Below are positions 5,424-7,949 of a DNA stretch of 7,949 nt, piece after piece. The stretch is taken from assembly GCF_965656765.1 (NCBI RefSeq), contig NZ_CBFHLV010000095.1, forward strand, positions 1 through 7,949, read 5' to 3'. The notes below the pieces were generated by a model. It was not told where the DNA came from and did not search any database. It saw only the letters and a list, made by a program, of their open reading frames with translations. The translations under genes and the position numbers were made by a program. Source of the stretch: Marivita sp965656765. GTDB lineage: Bacteria > Pseudomonadota > Alphaproteobacteria > Rhodobacterales > Rhodobacteraceae. How positions within the stretch are numbered: the first letter of the stretch is position 1; the number at the start of each line of letters is the position of its first letter.

Positions 5424-6776
5424 TCAAGACGCCGCATAGGTCCGCTCCAGCCAGTGCTCGAGCCAGTGAATGTTGTATGAACCGCTGCGTACGTCCGCAT
5501 CTTCAAGCAAATCACGGAACAGAGGAACGGTGCTGTCCACACCATCGACAATCAATTCGCCCAAAGCACGCGACATACGGGCCAACGCCTCATCGCGGTC
5601 GCGGCCATGAACGATCAGTTTACCAATCAAGCTGTCGTAATAAGGCGGGATCGTGTAGCCATCATAAAGCGCGCTGTCCATGCGCACACCCAGACCGCCA
5701 GGCACATGATATTGGGTGATCCGACCAGGCGAAGGCGCAAAGTTTGGTAGCTTTTCCGCGTTGATCCGCGCTTCGATTGCGTGACCGTTGATGACAAGCT
5801 CGTCTTGCGCGAACGAGAGGGGTAGGCCGGATGCCACGCGAATTTGTTCGCGCACCAGATCGACCCCGAAGATCGCTTCGGTCACGGGGTGTTCGACCTG
5901 CAAACGGGTGTTCATCTCGATGAAATAGAACTCTCCGTTTTCGTACAAAAACTCGATTGTCCCCGCGCCAGCATAGTCGATCTTTGACACCGCATCGGCG
6001 CAGATCTTGCCGATCCTGGCGCGTTCTTCGGCGGTGATGCAGGGGCCTGGGGCCTCTTCGAGCACTTTTTGATGGCGTCGCTGCAAAGAGCAATCGCGTT
6101 CGCCCAAATGGACAGCTTTGCCTTTGCCGTCGCCAAAGACCTGCACCTCGATATGACGGGGTGTGGTCAGATATTTTTCGATGTAGACCTCGTCATTCCC
6201 GAATGCGGCTTTCGCCTCGGACCGGGCAGTCTGAAACGCGCGTTCCATATCTGCGGCGGTTTGCGCCACTTTCATGCCGCGTCCCCCGCCGCCAGCGGTC
6301 GCTTTCACGATAACGGGGTAGCCGATCTCTTCGCCGACTGCCTTGGCCTCGGCCAAATCTGCAACGCCACCTTCTGATCCAGGAACGCAAGGAACACCGA
6401 GGGCCTTGATCGTGTCTTTTGCGGTGATCTTGTCACCCATGACGCGGATATGTTCTGCGGTTGGGCCGATGAATGTCAGGCCGTGGTCTTCGACGATCTG
6501 CACAAAGCGTGCGTTTTCGGACAAGAACCCATAGCCAGGATGAATTGCTTGCGCGCCTGTCACTTCACAGGCCGAGATGATCGCGGGGATCGACAGGTAG
6601 CTGTCGGTGGAAGAGGGCGGTCCGATGCAGATCGCCTCATCGGCCATGCGCACATGCATTGCGTCCGAATCCGCCGTTGAATGCACCGCCACACTTGCCA
6701 CACCCATTTCACGACAGGCGCGGATGACGCGAAGAGCAATTTCGCCGCGATTGGCAATCAGGATTTTGTCAAACAT
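5424..6776 (-). CDS. accC: Acetyl-CoA carboxylase, biotin carboxylase subunit
   Basis: AccC uses ATP and bicarbonate to carboxylate the biotin on AccB, the first half of malonyl-CoA formation for fatty acid synthesis. The 450-residue protein has the normal single-subunit length. Domains in order: N-terminal biotin carboxylase domain (KILIANRGEIALRVIRA, 4-20; HPGYGFLSEN, 79-88), ATP-grasp domain with K116, K158 and glycine loop GGGGRG (162-167), the active-site segment RDCSLQRRHQK (227-237), catalytic EMNTRLQVEH (287-296, with R291 and E295), then the C-terminal domain. All key residues are present. The start codon lies 12 bases after the accB stop, with a GGGG ribosome site in that gap, so the two are translated as a tight pair. 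accA and accD, for the transferase half, are not in the window. Confidence 0.98.
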   Translation of the reverse strand: MFDKILIANRGEIALRVIRACREMGVASVAVHSTADSDAMHVRMADEAICIGPPSSTDSYLSIPAIISACEVTGAQAIHPGYGFLSENARFVQIVEDHGLTFIGPTAEHIRVMGDKITAKDTIKALGVPCVPGSEGGVADLAEAKAVGEEIGYPVIVKATAGGGGRGMKVAQTAADMERAFQTARSEAKAAFGNDEVYIEKYLTTPRHIEVQVFGDGKGKAVHLGERDCSLQRRHQKVLEEAPGPCITAEERARIGKICADAVSKIDYAGAGTIEFLYENGEFYFIEMNTRLQVEHPVTEAIFGVDLVREQIRVASGLPLSFAQDELVINGHAIEARINAEKLPNFAPSPGRITQYHVPGGLGVRMDSALYDGYTIPPYYDSLIGKLIVHGRDRDEALARMSRALGELIVDGVDSTVPLFRDLLEDADVRSGSYNIHWLEHWLERTYAAS

Positions 6777-6788
6777 GCCAGACCCCGT

Positions 6789-7277
6789 TTATTCGAGGAT
6801 CACGAGAGGCGCGCCGTATTCGACGGGGGCTCCGTCTTCGACAAGAATGCGTTTCACCGTACCGCCGCGTGGGGCCGGAATGTGGTTCATTGTCTTCATT
6901 GCTTCGACGATCAAAAGTGTATCGCCTTCGTTGATCTGTTGGCCAACTGATATGAATGACGGTGAGCCGGGTTCGGCCTGCATATAGACGGTGCCAACCA
7001 TCGGCGACGTGACTGCACCGGGATGGGATGCCGGATCTTCGGGTGTTGCTGCGGCCGCCGGTGTGGCAGGTGCTGCGGCAGAGGGCGCTGCCATCGGTGC
7101 GGGGGCCGCGGCATGCATGACAGGTGCCGCTTGGCTTGCGCGGCTGACCCGAACATTCAGGCTGTCATCCTCACCATATTCGCGTTTGACCTGCAATTCG
7201 GTGAGATCATTTTCGCGCAACAGCTTTGCCAGTGCTTCGATAAAAGCCACGTCAGCTTCATGGTTGGTATTGGTCAT
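6789..7277 (-). CDS. accB: Acetyl-CoA carboxylase, biotin carboxyl carrier protein
   Basis: AccB carries biotin between the carboxylase and transferase halves of acetyl-CoA carboxylase. The 162-residue product has an N-terminal domain (FIEALAKLLRENDLTELQVK, from 12), a flexible Ala/Pro-rich linker (about 47-82) and a C-terminal biotinyl domain (about 87-162). The biotin-accepting lysine is K128 in VEAMKTMN, and the AccB-specific thumb is visible around SPSFISVG (105-112). The frame is open for 42 more codons upstream to 7403, but that stretch is basic and unlike AccB; the ATG at 7277 has GAGGGA five bases upstream and gives the expected N-terminus. The 188-base gap upstream (7278-7465) holds no gene I can support and no convincing promoter, so its transcription start is unclear. 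accC follows after 12 bases. Confidence 0.97.
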   Translation of the reverse strand: MTNTNHEADVAFIEALAKLLRENDLTELQVKREYGEDDSLNVRVSRASQAAPVMHAAAPAPMAAPSAAAPATPAAAATPEDPASHPGAVTSPMVGTVYMQAEPGSPSFISVGQQINEGDTLLIVEAMKTMNHIPAPRGGTVKRILVEDGAPVEYGAPLVILE

Positions 7278-7465
7278 GCTGTCCCTCGCCCGCTTTTTGC
7301 TCTTCGCTTGGCTCCGTCTGTGATTGGATCGGAAGCTCACTTTACCTACGGGCACCACCCGCATGGAATGCCTTTCCTTGCACCGATTACGTATCAGGAG
7401 CAAGGGGCAGCTATGATCAATATCCTGTTCCCGGGCGCGAGAACAGGGCCAAGAGCAAGCACTTT

Positions 7466-7717
7466 TCAGGTTTGGTCTGTTTCCTCGCTAATGGCCTCAG
7501 GCGATTGCGTCTGTTCTGTAATAAGCGCCTTGATCTGCATCTGAACCGCCGACGGTGGTGCAGCGGGCGTGATGGCCGTGTCGTCAGGGTTTGCAGGTAC
7601 AATTGCGGCAGGGGTGTCAATTAAAGCGGCGGCCCTTTCATGAGCTTTGATCGATAGGTCGGTTCGGGTCAGATTTTTCGATGCCATATTCGGTATTGTC
7701 GGTTGGATTAAAAGCAT
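7466..7717 (-). CDS. Small unrecognised protein, Ala/Pro-rich
   Basis: I do not recognise this 83-residue protein. Starting at 7717 (MLLIQP) it has a GGAG site six bases upstream. ATG at 7687 (MASKNLTRTDLSIKAHERA) gives a 73-residue form without a clear ribosome site, and a TTG at 7780 would add 21 residues. After a mixed-charge segment (11-34) comes an Ala/Pro-rich middle (35-56), then a helix-prone PSAVQMQIKALITEQT (55-70) and an acidic end (PEAISEETDQT). No signal peptide, membrane span or cysteine is seen; it looks cytoplasmic and partly disordered. It has its own candidate promoter downstream of the acs terminator and points toward accB. That a real gene fills this position is supported by the ribosome site, terminator and promoter layout, not by homology. 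Confidence 0.55.
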   Translation of the reverse strand: MLLIQPTIPNMASKNLTRTDLSIKAHERAAALIDTPAAIVPANPDDTAITPAAPPSAVQMQIKALITEQTQSPEAISEETDQT

Positions 7718-7722
7718 TTCAT

Positions 7723-7741
7723 GCTCCGTTTCTTTCGGAGC
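7723..7741 (-). promoter_or_regulatory. Hairpin enclosing the ribosome site of the small gene
   Basis: On the leftward strand GCTCCG (7741-7736) and CGGAGC (7728-7723) form a perfect 6-bp stem around the loop AAAGAAA. The 3' arm contains the GGAG ribosome site, and the start codon follows five bases after the stem (7717). If the hairpin forms in RNA the site is masked, so translation could respond to temperature or a binding factor. The pairing is directly visible; regulation is inferred. Confidence 0.4.
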
Positions 7742-7753
7742 CCCCACTGGGAA

Positions 7754-7780
7754 ATCATACCTGAAACCTGTGTTTGGCAA
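7754..7780 (-). promoter_or_regulatory. Candidate promoter of the small gene
   Basis: On the leftward strand, -35 TTGCCA (7780-7775, five of six) and -10 TATGAT (7759-7754, five of six) are separated by 15 bases, shorter than the ideal 17. Initiation near 7747 would give a leader of about 30 bases holding the hairpin that covers the ribosome site. It lies after the acs terminator, so the small gene, and perhaps accB after it, would be a new unit. Confidence 0.35.
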
Positions 7781-7818
7781 AGTGAGATAATGCGAACAAA
7801 GAACACCAAATCAGACAC

Positions 7819-7848
7819 AAAAAGGGGCGGCCCGAGGACCGCCCCTTT
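7819..7848 (-). terminator. Intrinsic terminator of acs
   Basis: Arms 7848-7839 and 7830-7821 (AAAGGGGCGG / CCGCCCCTTT) make a 10-bp GC-rich stem with an 8-base loop. Read leftward it ends in five T (7823-7819). It starts 18 bases after the acs stop codon and is a standard rho-independent terminator for that gene. Confidence 0.92.
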
Positions 7849-7865
7849 CCTAATTTTTATAGGGA

Positions 7866-7949
7866 TCACCCCTTATTCATGCGGTTTTCGATGAGGTCAT
7901 CGACGACGGAGGGGTCAGCGAGTGTGGAGGTGTCGCCCAAGGAGCCTGT
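7866..7949 (-). CDS. acs: Acetyl-CoA synthetase, C-terminal fragment (cut by window edge)
   Basis: Only the last 27 codons and the stop are in the window; the gene continues beyond 7949. The visible residues run TGSLGDTSTLADPSVVDDLI then ENRMNKG. LGDTSTLADP followed by V-V and a short charged helix is the conserved C-terminal tail of AMP-forming acetyl-CoA synthetases, which activate acetate with ATP and CoA. The tail belongs to the mobile C-terminal domain, whose conserved catalytic (acetylatable) lysine lies outside the window. A strong terminator follows, so acs is transcribed separately from accBC although both act on acetyl-CoA. Confidence 0.88.
   Translation of the reverse strand, partial: TGSLGDTSTLADPSVVDDLIENRMNKG

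Noticed and set aside
7278..7403. In-frame 42-codon extension of AccB
   Set aside because: The extension is strongly basic and unlike AccB; the ATG at 7277 has a good ribosome site and the family N-terminus.
7424..7447. Hairpin CCTGTTC / GAACAGG between the small gene and accB
   Set aside because: A 7-bp stem with a 10-base loop and no T-run on either side; possibly chance, and not a terminator.
6991..7544. Rightward open frames opposite accB and the small gene
   Set aside because: Their Ala/Gly/Cys-rich translations mirror the AccB linker on the other strand; they are shadows.

Overview
The window reads as chromosomal DNA from an alphaproteobacterium, most likely Rhodobacteraceae (Roseobacter group). 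The main reasons are a homologue of the mitochondrial complex I subunit NDUFA12, a DUF2155 secreted protein beside it, ClpP and ClpX sequences of alphaproteobacterial type, and a G-run/C-run hairpin element of a kind I remember as common between genes in this family. The taxon is inferred from sequence character, not from a search.

Left part (1-1302): a hairpin repeat lies just past the 3' end of a leftward gene for a photolyase/cryptochrome-like flavoprotein. This protein starts directly with the FAD-binding helical domain and carries an alpha/beta-looking domain at its C-terminus, the reverse of the usual photolyase order. It is the most unusual gene in the window.

Centre (1449-4775, all rightward): clpP and clpX encode the peptidase and unfoldase of the ClpXP protease. 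They are separated by 151 bases that contain overlapping hairpins and a promoter-like site built on a perfect 10-bp inverted repeat. A strong intrinsic terminator follows clpX. Next come a Rid-family protein that lacks the usual catalytic arginine, then the NDUFA12-like complex I subunit and a secreted DUF2155 protein; a candidate promoter precedes the NDUFA12-like gene.

Right part (4739-7949, all leftward): a fragment of acs (acetyl-CoA synthetase) ends at its own terminator. It is followed by a small unrecognised gene whose ribosome binding site sits in a hairpin, then accB and accC (biotin carrier protein and biotin carboxylase), then aat (leucyl/phenylalanyl-tRNA-protein transferase). The 3' ends of aat and the DUF2155 gene overlap tail to tail by 37 bp.

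Functionally, Acs makes acetyl-CoA and AccB/AccC take part in carboxylating it to malonyl-CoA for fatty acid synthesis. Aat marks proteins for N-end-rule degradation, which uses the ClpP peptidase (with ClpA and ClpS, not in this window). Most of the window is conserved housekeeping content. I see no phage, IS element, CRISPR array, tRNA or rRNA gene, and no clear new multi-gene system; the candidates for novelty are the photolyase-like protein and several regulatory DNA structures.
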